A stretch of DNA of 64,000 bases from Shewanella electrodiphila (GTDB lineage Bacteria; Pseudomonadota; Gammaproteobacteria; Enterobacterales; Shewanellaceae). Numbering within the stretch: position 1 is the stretch's first letter; each line of letters opens with the position of its first letter. The DNA lies in NCBI RefSeq assembly GCF_023283985.1, contig NZ_JAKIKU010000013.1, positions 49,511 to 113,510 of the forward strand, read 5' to 3'. The notes beneath the pieces were generated by a model. That model saw only the letters and a list, made by a program, of their open reading frames with translations, had not been told where the DNA came from and searched no databases. Positions 1 to 9,337 of this stretch are shown here, one piece after another. The position numbers and the translations under genes are program-made.

Positions 1-361
1 ATTCTTGAATCGACTTATAGGCTTGGTATAAGCCTTCATGTTGGCCAACGAACGTGCCGTACTCAGACAATAATGGTAAACAAGCATCGTGTGCTTCGCG
101 CCATTCATCTGTACTTGTCACTGAATTCATATGTGAAACTGGAGACCAAATTTTACTTAAGCGGTCATCGACTTCTTCAAGTGGCTCAATCAAGTTTTCC
201 CAAGTGTATTGGTTAGTACTTGCCAATACTTGTTCAATTTTACTACGACAATCGGCAATCGCTTGCTCAACAGCTGGCTGAATATGCTCTGCTTTAATGG
301 CTGAAAACTGCGGCAGTTCGCTTTGTTTAAGCAAAGGATTATCTAGCAATGGGTTGCTCAT
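1..361 (-). CDS. prlC: Oligopeptidase A, N-terminal part (runs off the window)
   Basis: The minus strand reads an open frame from ATG at 361 to the window edge (120 codons), beginning MSNPLLDNPLLKQSELPQFS. It continues with family-typical stretches such as TWENLIEPLEEVDDRL, SPVSHMNSV and EYGTFVGQHEGLYQAY, which match the N-terminus of E. coli PrlC. PrlC is a cytosolic M3-family zinc metallopeptidase of about 680 residues that degrades short peptides, including cleaved signal peptides. The catalytic HExxH lies outside the window. GAGG sits 8 bases before the ATG. The nearest gene of known function is gorA, an association usual in Shewanella. The opposite-strand frame at 54-281 is a shadow. Confidence 0.93.
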   Translation of the reverse strand, partial: MSNPLLDNPLLKQSELPQFSAIKAEHIQPAVEQAIADCRSKIEQVLASTNQYTWENLIEPLEEVDDRLSKIWSPVSHMNSVTSTDEWREAHDACLPLLSEYGTFVGQHEGLYQAYKSIQE

Positions 362-683
362 AGGTGATTCCTCGGGAAATAGGGTAATAATTGCCTGTTA
401 CACATTAATAAGGGCTCAAGTGATTGAATTCAAGTCTAGCTCTTTATTGAAGTAAGAATTAGCCCTCTGTTTAAATGGCATTGATTGGCATAAACATGGC
501 TAATTTTTCTTCTACCTGAAAATAACCTTAAAAAATGTGATGTATCATCCATATTCATTTACTCATAATTTACATATCAATTATTGACAAACTGATCGCA
601 AATCTAACTCATTATCATTTTTAGCCCGTTAAGTTGATGTATTCTTGACTCATCTACCGACACTATTGAGAAACGTTACTGAT
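362..683. other. Intergenic region with a weak Fur-box-like site
   Basis: This AT-rich stretch separates prlC (minus) from an outer-membrane protein gene (plus) and must hold both promoters. Positions 604-622 read on the minus strand match 12 of 19 bases of the Fur consensus, including an uninterrupted AATGATAAT core. That is weak but well placed to control the gene at 684. No terminator or short reading frame is convincing here. Confidence 0.35.
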
Positions 684-1409
684 ATGAAAGTAAACATAAC
701 CCCTTTGTTCTTATCAATAATGACGATTACCGCTCTTTGTTCTTCCCATGCTAAAGCAGAAGATCTTGAGTTTGCTTTTAATGCGGGCTGGGATTCTAAG
801 TATGTGTCAGAAGGTAGAAATAATTTAGACAGTGGTGGCATATATCAAGCTGGAGCGGCGGTGACGTCTGGTGATTTAACCACTTATGCCACTATGGTCA
901 GGGGTGACTCTGAACATTACATCGAATGGAATTTTGGTCTTGAGTACGCTTTACACCTACATGAAGATATTGAGACTGTAATAGGTTACCAACGTTTAGA
1001 GTTTTATGGTGATGAACGCAGCTCAGACAATGAAGTCTTTGCCGTCATAGCCTACACCGGTGTCGACTGGTTGATCCCATCAGTTGCGTATACCTATGCA
1101 ACAGAAGCTGGAGGATATTTTGTCGAGGTCAGCTTACATAGCCCTTGGCAATTGACAGAGCAGTTCACAGTAACCCCATATATTACTCAGGGCTTTGATT
1201 TTCAATATGCGACTGAAGAACACAATGGTGCCAACCATTTCCAAATGGGCGTTGAAGCAAGTTATGAACTCTCAAGCAATATCGCCGTCAGTGCTCACTT
1301 TAGTCACTCCATTGCTATGGACGATATCAAAGAACAAGCAAAAGTTGAGGGCATTAGCGGTAGTTTAGATGAAAGTTACGCTGGCATTCATTTAACTTGG
1401 CGCTTTTAA
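684..1409 (+). CDS. Putative outer-membrane beta-barrel protein
   Basis: The product has 241 residues. The first 25 form a signal peptide ending SSHAKA before EDLEF. The rest alternates short polar/aromatic beta segments and ends in Phe (HLTWRF), the usual C-terminal signature of outer-membrane barrels read by the BAM complex. It lacks cysteines after the signal peptide. The opening strand, GWDSKYVSEGRNN, resembles small porin-like proteins of the TorF/gcw_chp type, but the exact family is not certain. The frame could extend upstream to a TTG at 645. I chose the ATG at 684 because it starts directly with the signal peptide. A weak Fur-like site lies 60-80 bases upstream, so iron control is possible. 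Function and ligand are unknown. Confidence 0.7.
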   Translation: MKVNITPLFLSIMTITALCSSHAKAEDLEFAFNAGWDSKYVSEGRNNLDSGGIYQAGAAVTSGDLTTYATMVRGDSEHYIEWNFGLEYALHLHEDIETVIGYQRLEFYGDERSSDNEVFAVIAYTGVDWLIPSVAYTYATEAGGYFVEVSLHSPWQLTEQFTVTPYITQGFDFQYATEEHNGANHFQMGVEASYELSSNIAVSAHFSHSIAMDDIKEQAKVEGISGSLDESYAGIHLTWRF

Positions 1410-1530
1410 CTTCCATCACCCTCTCCCTCAAACTGGCATTAATACGCATCGCCTTCTAAGCTCACTGACCTAAGCCTGTTTGTTTTTACATTGCAAACAA
1501 GGCGCAAACTCACCAAGCAAAGGAATGCTT

Positions 1531-2043
1531 ATGACATATTCAAAAGGATACTTGTGCCTCATTATCTGTGCTTTTTTCAGCTCAGCCACTCAAGCCAGTG
1601 ACTTATCAACACTCACTAAAGCTAAAACGCAAACAGGAACGCAAACCAAAACAAGTTCAACGCCCCCAAAGCCAATCCCCATGGGCATGGTGCTCGACCA
1701 TCAAGGCCAACCGATCTCACTGCCACCAGAACAAGGCTCGCTAAACTTTTCATCCACAGATATGCTTCGAGATGAATCCATTGCCCCTTATAATAAGCCC
1801 CAAATAACAGGTAAACCTGAGCCAACAAAACTGAGCGCCAGCTCAGGAAAAACTGCCAACGACCCGAGTTGCCGCTGGCTTGGCAACCGCATAAAGCAGT
1901 TATCGAATCAACTCAAACACCATGATCAAGCGGCATACCTGCAAACTGAATTGTCACATCGTGAGACAGAATGGCAATGCATGGATTGTGAAGGCGAAGG
2001 TCCTTCACAAGGGCAACAAGCTGAATGTCAGTACCGCCGCTAA
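1531..2043 (+). CDS. Secreted hypothetical protein with Cys-rich C-terminus
   Basis: I do not recognise this family. The 170-residue product starts with a signal peptide (hydrophobic GYLCLIICAFF, predicted cut after TQA). A Thr/Lys/Gln-rich low-complexity linker follows, then Pro-rich SPPKPIPMG-like sequence. The C-terminal 55 residues have four cysteines (CRWLG, CMDC, ECQYRR) and a polar helix (IKQLSNQLKHHDQ). It is probably periplasmic or surface-linked. Start: AAAGGA lies 6 bases before the ATG at 1531. An ATG at 1525 is too close to that site, and the longer frame from 1480 has no ribosome site. It follows the outer-membrane protein gene by 120 bases but has no visible functional tie to it. 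Confidence 0.6.
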   Translation: MTYSKGYLCLIICAFFSSATQASDLSTLTKAKTQTGTQTKTSSTPPKPIPMGMVLDHQGQPISLPPEQGSLNFSSTDMLRDESIAPYNKPQITGKPEPTKLSASSGKTANDPSCRWLGNRIKQLSNQLKHHDQAAYLQTELSHRETEWQCMDCEGEGPSQGQQAECQYRR

Positions 2044-2069
2044 TGATCAACTCATCATTTAACACAGAG

Positions 2070-2094
2070 CTTTGCAGTCTTACTCACTGCAAAG
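2070..2094 (+). terminator. Inverted repeat after the secreted hypothetical gene
   Basis: CTTTGCAGT and ACTGCAAAG form a perfect 9-bp stem with a 7-base loop, 27 bases after the stop codon. The following sequence is only mildly T-rich, so it may be a weak terminator or an mRNA-stabilising hairpin. Confidence 0.5.
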
Positions 2095-2314
2095 TCATGA
2101 TTGTTTGTATCTGTATTGTGACTCTGTCTTAAACTGAGTGTCAGTAATTCGCTGCAATAAATTCCCCGACTTTACGGTCTTTGAAACTAGCTTGTGATTG
2201 CATTCCACCCTACAATGGCTGCAATTAAATCATTCAAACTCAAATAAACACTTATTAAAGTCAGGCTGTAATTAATTGATAGCTTGGCAGAAGTAATAAA
2301 TAGAGAGGGTTAAC

Positions 2315-3670
2315 ATGGCTCAACATTTTGACTATATCTGCCTAGGTGCAGGTAGTGGTGGTATCGCTTCTGGTAATCGCGCGGCTATGCGTGGCGCAAA
2401 AGTATTGGTTATTGAAGCTAAGCACGTTGGCGGCACTTGCGTAAACGTGGGCTGTGTACCGAAAAAAGTCATGTGGTATGGCGCTCATGTAGCCGAAGCA
2501 ATGCATTTATTTGCTAAAGATTATGGTTTTGACGTCACCGTTAATAACTTTAACTGGAATACCTTAGTCGATAACCGTGAAGCTTATATCAGCCGCATCC
2601 ATGATGCGTACGGCCGTGGCTTTGCAAGTAACAACGTCACCCTACTGAACGGTTACGGTAAATTCGTCAATAGCAATACTATTGAAGTCGATGGCGAGCA
2701 TTACACTGCCGATCATATTCTTATTGCCACAGGCGGCGCGCCAACGATCCCAAATATTCCAGGCGCAGAGTACGGTATCGACTCTGACGGTTTCTTCGCG
2801 CTACGCGAACAACCTAAACGTGTCGCTGTAGTTGGTGCAGGTTACATTGCTGTAGAGCTTGCTGGTGTATTGCATGCCCTAGGCAGCGAAACGCATTTGT
2901 TAGTCCGTAAGCATGCTCCACTTCGTAATTTTGACCCAATTTTAACTGACACTTTAGTTGAAGCCATGGAAATCAATGGCCCAACGCTGCACACTCACAG
3001 CATTCCAAAAGCGGTAGTGAAAAATGCAGACGACAGCTTAACCTTAGAGCTTGAAAACGGTGAAAGTCTCACTGTCGATACGCTGATTTGGGCAATTGGT
3101 CGCTCACCTTCAACGGGTAATATCGGCCTAGAAAACACCGACGTTAAGCTTAACGCTAAAGGTTATGTTGTCACTGATGAGCAGCAAAATACCACAGCAA
3201 AAGGCATTTACTGTGTTGGCGACATTATGGAAGGCGGCGTAGAGCTGACCCCTGTTGCGGTTAAAGCTGGGCGTCTTCTGTCTGAGCGTTTATTTGGCAA
3301 TATGCCAAACGCTAAAATGGATTACAGTGTCATTCCAACTGTCGTATTCAGTCACCCACCAATTGGCACTATGGGCTTAACTGAACCAGAAGCGGCTGAA
3401 CAGTTCGGCGAAGATAACATTAAAGTGTACACATCTGGATTCACCTCTATGTACACCGCAATTACCGCTCATCGTGAAGCGTGTAAAATGAAATTAATCT
3501 GTGCTGGCGAAGATGAAGTGGTTGTCGGTATTCATGGTATTGGTTTTGGCATGGATGAAATCCTCCAAGGCTTTGGTGTTGCGATGAAGATGGGTGCAAC
3601 AAAAGCTGACTTTGATGCTGTTGTCGCGATTCACCCGACCGGCGCTGAAGAATTTGTTACCATGCGATAA
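2315..3670 (+). CDS. gorA: Glutathione-disulfide reductase
   Basis: This cytosolic flavoenzyme uses NADPH to reduce oxidised glutathione. The 451 residues match the usual length (about 450). It has an FAD-binding GAGSGGIASGNRAA near residue 11, the redox-active pair Cys42/Cys47 in GGTCVNVGCVPKK, and an NADPH-binding GAGYIAVELAG. The arginine-bearing VRKHAPLR gives NADPH rather than NADH specificity. A second FAD motif (GIYCVGDI) and the C-terminal active-site HPTGAEEF from the dimer partner follow. GAGAGGG stands 5 bases before the ATG. It appears monocistronic, ended by a strong terminator at 3735. No OxyR site was identified with confidence upstream. Confidence 0.97.
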   Translation: MAQHFDYICLGAGSGGIASGNRAAMRGAKVLVIEAKHVGGTCVNVGCVPKKVMWYGAHVAEAMHLFAKDYGFDVTVNNFNWNTLVDNREAYISRIHDAYGRGFASNNVTLLNGYGKFVNSNTIEVDGEHYTADHILIATGGAPTIPNIPGAEYGIDSDGFFALREQPKRVAVVGAGYIAVELAGVLHALGSETHLLVRKHAPLRNFDPILTDTLVEAMEINGPTLHTHSIPKAVVKNADDSLTLELENGESLTVDTLIWAIGRSPSTGNIGLENTDVKLNAKGYVVTDEQQNTTAKGIYCVGDIMEGGVELTPVAVKAGRLLSERLFGNMPNAKMDYSVIPTVVFSHPPIGTMGLTEPEAAEQFGEDNIKVYTSGFTSMYTAITAHREACKMKLICAGEDEVVVGIHGIGFGMDEILQGFGVAMKMGATKADFDAVVAIHPTGAEEFVTMR

Positions 3671-3734
3671 AGATTGAGATAAATATTGAGATAATGAGTG
3701 CGATAGCACTTCAACCTCATTCTTCATCTTGAAT

Positions 3735-3763
3735 AAAAAAAGCCGCTTAATAGCGGCTTTTTT
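3735..3763. terminator. Bidirectional terminator between gorA and the BCCT gene
   Basis: AGCCGCT-TAAT-AGCGGCT hairpin flanked by A and T runs on both sides. It can end gorA on the plus strand and the converging transporter gene on the minus strand. Confidence 0.9.
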
Positions 3764-3792
3764 GTGGCTTAATTTCAGCAAATTAATCCTAA

Positions 3793-5751
3793 TTAGCTTT
3801 GCGAGTTTAGTCTTGCTTGAATCGCAAGTTTTACTTCTTCTTGCTCAAGTAACAGCTCCTGTTCTTCCTTTTCTCTCATCAAAACATCAAAGGCGACACG
3901 AGCCTGCTGTGCAAGTTCAGATGCTGCAAGTTTTGCCTCTTTTGCTTTTAAAGCATCTACATTAAGCTGCTGCAAGTTAGCAATAATATCATCTGGTGCA
4001 TCTCCTAAATCGACACTAGATTCACCGCGAGATAATGCCTCTTTTCGTAATTGTTTTTTCAACATCCAAATGGCTTCATTAGCTTCACGCTCTGAGTTGG
4101 CCGCTTCAATAGCATTGTCCCGTAAGAGTTCAAAACGAGCCAAAGCTTGGCCTTCTTTGCTCCATGGATCAACATCAGGCAGATCAGAAATATTAATCAC
4201 AGGGTCAACATAGTCATCTTGATGACTCAAATCTAACGAAGCTGCTTTAACACCAGAAATCATCAGCATGACTGCAATCACTAGCAAGGGTAAACCACCA
4301 ACAATCGCAGCAGTTTGTAATGTGGCTAAACCGCCCATAAACATCAATGCCGATGGCATGAGGGATAACGTAAAAGCCCAGAAAAGGCGGTTCCAGCGTA
4401 GAGGATCGTCGGTTACGTTGGTTTGCACCACAGACGCCAAAATATAGGAAATAGAGTCAAATGTAGTGGCAGTGAAAATGATACACAGTAGAGTAAACAC
4501 CGTTATAACCAGCGTACTAAAAGGCAATTGCTCTAAAATAGCAAAAATTGCTCGGGTAGCCCCGTCAGTATTGAGGATTGACACCACATCCAATTGACCA
4601 GATAACTGCAATGATAAACCATAGTTACCCAGAATAATGAAGTACATTGAGCAACCAAGCGAACCAAAGAACACCGCACCAGAAATCATCTGTTTAATGG
4701 TTCTTCCACGAGAAATTCGCGCAACAAACAACCCCATACTAGGTGCAAAAACCAACCACCAAGCCCAGTAAAAAATAGTCCAATCCTGTGGGAAGTGAGT
4801 ATTTTCAAATGTCCCTAGGCCGCCAAAAGGCTCTGCCCACGTGGCCATCACAAAGAAGTTTGATAGCATTCGACCAATGGAGTCTAAGCCAGTTTCTAGC
4901 ATGAAAATGGTTGGACCACACACCAGCACAAATAGTAATAACCCTAATGCACCCCAGAAATTAATATTACTAAGAATTTTAATCCCTTTATCCATGCCCA
5001 TATAAGCTGAATAGGCAAAAATAGCAGTACACAGCATCAACACACCAATTTGGCTACCTGTCGTAGTAGGGATGCCAAATAAGTAACTGATACCTTCATT
5101 GATCAATGGCGCAGCTAAACCAAGTGTCGTTGCCGCACCTCCTAACAGACCAAAGATAAACAGAATATCGATAAACTTTCCCACTTTACCAAAACTGTGG
5201 GCTTCGCCAATCACTGGCATTAACGCAGCAGAGACTTTCAACACCGGCTGTTTGCGAACATAGAAAAAGTAGGCAATTGGGATTGCTGGGATCATATAGA
5301 TACACCAGGCAATCGGTCCCCAATGAAATAGACCATAGGTGGCGGCCCAACGAATAGCTTCTTCGCTACCTGGCTCTAATTGAAAAGGTGGGTTTTGATA
5401 GTAATAAGCCCATTCAATGGTGCCCCAAAATAAAATACTTGCACCAATGCCGCCGCAAAAAAGCATTGCAGCCCAAGAGGCTAAACCAAATTCTGGCGAT
5501 TCATCTGGATCGCCTAGTTTAATCTGACCAATATCAGAAAAAACGATATAGATCATAAAGAAAAATGCCGCTAACCCCAGAGCAAGGTAAGCAAAGCCTA
5601 ACTTATCTGTCATGAAGGTTTTAGCCACTGCAATCCATTGTGCTCCCTCTACAGGGAATATCATCAAGGGGATCACAACTGAAAAAAGTAATATTAACGC
5701 ACCAAAAAAGGTCGGTTTATCGATAAGCTCGAAGTGTTTGTTCATTTTCAT
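3793..5751 (-). CDS. BCCT-family betaine/choline/carnitine transporter
   Basis: A sodium- or proton-coupled inner-membrane importer of trimethylammonium compounds, used for osmoprotection or as a nutrient supply. About 520 residues form the 12-helix LeuT-fold core. They include the BCCT signature DWTIFYWAWWLVF with its tryptophan box, followed by GLFVARISRGRT. The last ~130 residues are a charged, Ala/Glu/Gln-rich predicted coiled coil (QQLNVDALKAKEAKLAASEL and onwards), longer than in most relatives (500-540 residues) and presumably cytosolic. Substrate cannot be told from sequence. Start is ATG at 5751; ATG at 5745 has slightly better spacing from CGGA and is equally possible. It converges on gorA and shares its terminator. 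Confidence 0.9.
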   Translation of the reverse strand: MKMNKHFELIDKPTFFGALILLFSVVIPLMIFPVEGAQWIAVAKTFMTDKLGFAYLALGLAAFFFMIYIVFSDIGQIKLGDPDESPEFGLASWAAMLFCGGIGASILFWGTIEWAYYYQNPPFQLEPGSEEAIRWAATYGLFHWGPIAWCIYMIPAIPIAYFFYVRKQPVLKVSAALMPVIGEAHSFGKVGKFIDILFIFGLLGGAATTLGLAAPLINEGISYLFGIPTTTGSQIGVLMLCTAIFAYSAYMGMDKGIKILSNINFWGALGLLLFVLVCGPTIFMLETGLDSIGRMLSNFFVMATWAEPFGGLGTFENTHFPQDWTIFYWAWWLVFAPSMGLFVARISRGRTIKQMISGAVFFGSLGCSMYFIILGNYGLSLQLSGQLDVVSILNTDGATRAIFAILEQLPFSTLVITVFTLLCIIFTATTFDSISYILASVVQTNVTDDPLRWNRLFWAFTLSLMPSALMFMGGLATLQTAAIVGGLPLLVIAVMLMISGVKAASLDLSHQDDYVDPVINISDLPDVDPWSKEGQALARFELLRDNAIEAANSEREANEAIWMLKKQLRKEALSRGESSVDLGDAPDDIIANLQQLNVDALKAKEAKLAASELAQQARVAFDVLMREKEEQELLLEQEEVKLAIQARLNSQS

Positions 5752-6313
5752 TGTCCGAAACAATTAAAAACTCATTTGAGAGAGTCCACACCACACGTGC
5801 TTCCCCATGCTGCGAGACAGCCAGGTAGGTTTACTTTTTGAAGAGTTGGAATACTGTGCGTGAACCGTTGTTAAAACGCCAGGTTGTCTAATGCTTATGA
5901 CATTAACGGCAATACAGGCACGCTAAAATAATGTTAATTTAGTAAACTGTCGACAAAATTTTGTTACAAACTTATCCGAGATGTGAGCGAGTTCAAACAG
6001 CGAACATTTTTTATTGAAGCCAAAAGTAACCCTGCTTAAGCAGTATGAAGTGAACCACGCCTATCGAGCAAAAATGTCCCCCCCTCTCAATCTTCTAACC
6101 TGATATCAACTCATCTAACAATTCAAAGCGCTCTCGAGATTTATGACAAGTTATCTACTTATTTCTACATCTACGAATTGTTATTAGTTTGTAGTAAAAT
6201 GGTATTTGAGGACGACCTCAATTTACTTATACCTTCCACATAAGGGATGTATGCCAGTAGATATTCATCCGGGGACGGCCCCATCTGATTTATTTTCCAG
6301 ATAGGAGCCGACA
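5752..6313. other. Long intergenic region with two small inverted repeats
   Basis: This is the divergent control region of the BCCT transporter (minus) and a secreted protein (plus). It carries a perfect TTGAGG-ACGA-CCTCAA repeat (6206-6221) and a GGGG-ACGG-CCCC hairpin (6272-6283) within the likely leader of the plus-strand gene, just before its AGGAG ribosome site. I see no additional coding frame, RNA-family match or clear sigma-70 hexamer pair. Confidence 0.4.
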
Positions 6314-7090
6314 ATGTACAACCTCAGATTTATCGCAGTATGTTTTATCATCATCAGCCAGTTTATTTCTCCCACCTCCCATGCAAATGACAGCCATTTT
6401 GGTTTGCACGGCATGACCTTATTCGGTGGCGATGATGGCTTGTTTGCATCGCATTTGCCCATGTATCATCAACCTCATAATGTACAAATGGTCATGCAAT
6501 TTCACTTTAGTGATGCCGCAACCGACAAAGCGGTCAAACAGCAGCTAGCGCAACAATCAACGCAGTCTGAACAACTTTGGACGATTGTCCCTAAGCCCTT
6601 TGACTTAATGCGCTTACATCCCAACAGCGATAGCCCTCTCACCCATTTACAAATAGAGGTTGTAGAGGGACATTTTGAGCGAGGTGGAACATCACGCTTC
6701 TCATCGCAGAAGATTATTATTGATAAAGTGATCATCTTTACTGAGCTCAGTATGCAACCCGCCCAAGAGAAGACCAACATTGCTCAATACTTAATGGTTG
6801 CAGCCTCTAACCAAAGCCAGAATCAGTTTTTAATTAAATTACTTAAAAACAGGCCTGAAGTCGACCACCTTTTACGGGTATTAAACCCTGACCGACCAAT
6901 GACTTCTCAAGTGAATTCTGCGCTTACTGAGCAACTTACAACTGAAAAACAAGCTGGGCCATTCACGGCTCCGACAACCCTAGAATTATCAAATTCATTG
7001 CACGCATCAAAGGTTGAATTAGCTGAGCACTTATCAATGTCGCCTGAACAGCTGATTGAGATTTACCTTGAAACAGGTGAATTGCAGTAG
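6314..7090 (+). CDS. Secreted protein of unknown function, His-rich N-terminus
   Basis: The 258-residue product has a signal peptide (hydrophobic FIAVCFIIISQFISP, cut after SHA). The mature N-terminus, HFGLHGMTLFGGDDGLFASH, is followed by LPMYHQPHNVQMVMQFHFSD. I recognise the pattern HGM-LFG-ASHLPM-H-PH from conserved exported proteins of gammaproteobacteria, but no function is established. The clustered histidines suggest a metal site (inference). The C-terminal third is Ser/Thr/Gln-rich and ends in a predicted helix (SPEQLIEIYLETGE). AGGAG lies 7 bases before the ATG. The amidotransferase gene starts 24 bases downstream, so the two probably share a transcript. Confidence 0.65.
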   Translation: MYNLRFIAVCFIIISQFISPTSHANDSHFGLHGMTLFGGDDGLFASHLPMYHQPHNVQMVMQFHFSDAATDKAVKQQLAQQSTQSEQLWTIVPKPFDLMRLHPNSDSPLTHLQIEVVEGHFERGGTSRFSSQKIIIDKVIIFTELSMQPAQEKTNIAQYLMVAASNQSQNQFLIKLLKNRPEVDHLLRVLNPDRPMTSQVNSALTEQLTTEKQAGPFTAPTTLELSNSLHASKVELAEHLSMSPEQLIEIYLETGELQ

Positions 7091-7114
7091 TGGAATGACG
7101 ATTAGGGAAAACAT

Positions 7115-7753
7115 ATGTCAAATTTAACCATAGCAATAATCCAACATCACCCAGCCGAGGGTGCTGGGAGAATTGCTGATTGGGCCAGCATTGAGGGGCA
7201 CACTTTGGTGCACTTCATGGCGCCGAATAACTGCTTACCTAGATTAGATGAAATAGATGGATTAATCATATTAGGTGGGCCAATGGATGTGGTCGATAGT
7301 CCCTGTTGGATGCAAGCAGAGCTGGCACTTATCAACCAAGCTGTTCAGCGTAACATGCCTATTTTAGGAATTTGTTTAGGGGCCCAGTTATTAGCTTCAA
7401 CATTGGGCGCAAGCTTAAGCCCGTTGAAAAAGCCAGAATTAGGCTGGCAGCGAGTGCTTTTTGATAATAACCAATTGCTGCAGGTGCCTCAATGGCATTA
7501 TCAAGGGTTTAATTTCACAGATGCTGTAGTAACAATTACGGCAAGCTCTTCCCTTTGGCCTCAGCAAATGTTCCATCATCAGCGGCAAGTGGGTGTGCAA
7601 TTTCACCCTGAGTGGGATACAGCACAAATCGTGCAGCTACAACTCGCTTTTGGCGATGACTGTCCATTTAATAACAATGATGGGCAAATGTTATCAGCCC
7701 AACTACAGCTCGATACTTGGCTTAATAATTTGCTTAATCGTATGTTTACTTAA
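7115..7753 (+). CDS. Class I glutamine amidotransferase-like protein
   Basis: A 212-residue single-domain GATase1 protein. The nucleophile elbow GICLGAQL places the catalytic Cys at residue 87. The oxyanion strand LIILGGPMDV precedes it, and HPEWD supplies the His/Glu of the triad, so hydrolysis of glutamine or a gamma-glutamyl bond is plausible. It resembles stand-alone GMP-synthase-like amidotransferases and gamma-glutamyl hydrolases. The acceptor substrate is unknown because no synthase partner lies beside it. It is cytosolic and probably in an operon with the secreted protein upstream. A shared terminator follows at 7759. Confidence 0.85.
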   Translation: MSNLTIAIIQHHPAEGAGRIADWASIEGHTLVHFMAPNNCLPRLDEIDGLIILGGPMDVVDSPCWMQAELALINQAVQRNMPILGICLGAQLLASTLGASLSPLKKPELGWQRVLFDNNQLLQVPQWHYQGFNFTDAVVTITASSSLWPQQMFHHQRQVGVQFHPEWDTAQIVQLQLAFGDDCPFNNNDGQMLSAQLQLDTWLNNLLNRMFT

Positions 7754-7758
7754 CTGGT

Positions 7759-7786
7759 AAGCCCTATGCTCTGCATAGGGCTTATT
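7759..7786. terminator. Bidirectional hairpin between converging genes
   Basis: AAGCCCTATG and CATAGGGCTT form a perfect 10-bp stem with a 5-base loop, followed by TATT. It lies between the amidotransferase (plus) and the XRE regulator (minus). Confidence 0.75.
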
Positions 7787-7811
7787 CACATAACACAGCA
7801 AACAAAGGGCT

Positions 7812-9335
7812 TTATTCACACTGCGCTTTGCCACTGGCATAGCAGCTTGGCTGACGTGGACACACTGCACCACGTGAACAAATCACCCTAGCATCATTTT
7901 CGATACCACGTTCAATCCAATTAATATTGAGTATTTTAGCCACACTAGTGAGATCCGCCTTAATGGCTTTTGGAATCGCCACTAAGCCACCATTTTCAAC
8001 ACAGGCTTGCTTTAAATCTTCGGTAATTTTAACCGCATCTTTTCCTTGTGCTTCAATGGCAGGATTCAGATCAATCCCAGCACACAACACATGTGGGTTA
8101 CCTGCGGAATCATCTACTTTTATCGATTCACAACAATAAATTCGCGGTTCATTACCCACATTCAAAATCGATATTTGCGCTGATGTGCCTGTTGAAGGCT
8201 CATTGATTTTTCTAAACACAGCCCAGTGATGACAAGGGTCTTCAACAATGCGCATATTACCCCAAGGCAGTGGAATACCATTACCACGATAAACGGCCTT
8301 AAGCTTTCCTGGCGCATAAGCATCAAAGTAATGCCAATGCGGATAAGGCGAAACCACCGTCATCCGTCTCATCGCCACAGAAGCCGAAACTTGCAATTGT
8401 TTATGGATATCAATCTCGTAACCGTGGCGGTCAAGTAGCTGTCTAAATGGCACCTTAGGGCACAACAATGCTCCTGCAAAAAAGCTAGATTCAAAATCAC
8501 GCCAAGCGTGCAAAATATCTTGCGCATTTAGGGTATTTGATTGCATGGTGGCATCGTCATCAGCCTCAATACGTCGCCCTGAAGTCATGACACTTTTTAA
8601 GCCATCTTTATTGTGTAAAACACAATGACCAATATGCACTGCTAGGTCATATTTCAATCTTGGCGCATTAGATTTTAGGGCTTTATTAATAAAAATTGTC
8701 GCTGGCGGTTCAAAAAATGATGTCGTCAGCCGCGCAGAACTCGCCCCCGTTTCATCCAAGACTTCAGTAGGAATTTCATCAATCCACTTAATTTTTAGCC
8801 CCATACTTTTAGCTGTACTGAGCATTTCATCGGCGCTTAATGGCATTTGTTTCTTGCCGATATCTTCTGCGGCGCGTTCAAGATCAGGGAAGTGATTCTG
8901 ATGATGCTCTTGATGAGCACGAATAAGTAACTGCGCAAATTGCCTTCCTGATGTGCCGGTTTGTGACAACATTTCAGGGATCGCAATCTGTAGAATATCA
9001 TTTGAAAATAAGAAGCTGGGCTCAAGTGGCATGCCACTTATACCGCCACGGCGACCTTTTTCTGGCGTAATGGATTGCTCTTCAGGCATGTCATCTAAGA
9101 ACCATTCCACCTCTTTTTGAAACACTGTCGCAATCACAGCCAACATCCCAGCACTGGGCACACGCTTACCTCGCTCGATCATCGACAGATACGATACCGA
9201 AGGCGCAGAACTGGAATCGACACGAATACACCTGGCCGATAAATCTTCCATCGTCAGGTGATTTCGTTTACGTAGATTTCGAATCTTGGTGCCAAGAAAA
9301 TGTGACTTTCTCATTAAGCTTTGATCATTACGCAT
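7812..9335 (-). CDS. XRE-family regulator with DUF3612-type C-terminal region
   Basis: The N-terminal helix-turn-helix (about residues 12-75: LGTKIRNLRKRNHLTMEDLS, then SVSYLSMIERGKRVPSAGML) is followed by a ~430-residue region containing AVHIGHCVLHN, which resembles the IrrE/ImmA peptidase-like fold but lacks a clear HExxH. The C-terminus ends in a Cys-rich motif (CSRGAVCPRQPSCYASG). This layout matches the short-chain fatty-acyl/RamB-PrpR-like regulators (DUF3612 in Vibrio and Shewanella), often tied to glyoxylate or propionate metabolism; the assignment is family-level. It diverges from an unknown gene at 9534. Direct repeats directly upstream are likely autoregulatory sites. The ATG at 9314 is an alternative start. 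Confidence 0.82.
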   Translation of the reverse strand: MRNDQSLMRKSHFLGTKIRNLRKRNHLTMEDLSARCIRVDSSSAPSVSYLSMIERGKRVPSAGMLAVIATVFQKEVEWFLDDMPEEQSITPEKGRRGGISGMPLEPSFLFSNDILQIAIPEMLSQTGTSGRQFAQLLIRAHQEHHQNHFPDLERAAEDIGKKQMPLSADEMLSTAKSMGLKIKWIDEIPTEVLDETGASSARLTTSFFEPPATIFINKALKSNAPRLKYDLAVHIGHCVLHNKDGLKSVMTSGRRIEADDDATMQSNTLNAQDILHAWRDFESSFFAGALLCPKVPFRQLLDRHGYEIDIHKQLQVSASVAMRRMTVVSPYPHWHYFDAYAPGKLKAVYRGNGIPLPWGNMRIVEDPCHHWAVFRKINEPSTGTSAQISILNVGNEPRIYCCESIKVDDSAGNPHVLCAGIDLNPAIEAQGKDAVKITEDLKQACVENGGLVAIPKAIKADLTSVAKILNINWIERGIENDARVICSRGAVCPRQPSCYASGKAQCE

Positions 9336-9337
9336 TT

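Noticed and set aside
54..281. 75-codon plus-strand frame at the left edge
   Set aside because: Antisense to the clear prlC N-terminus.
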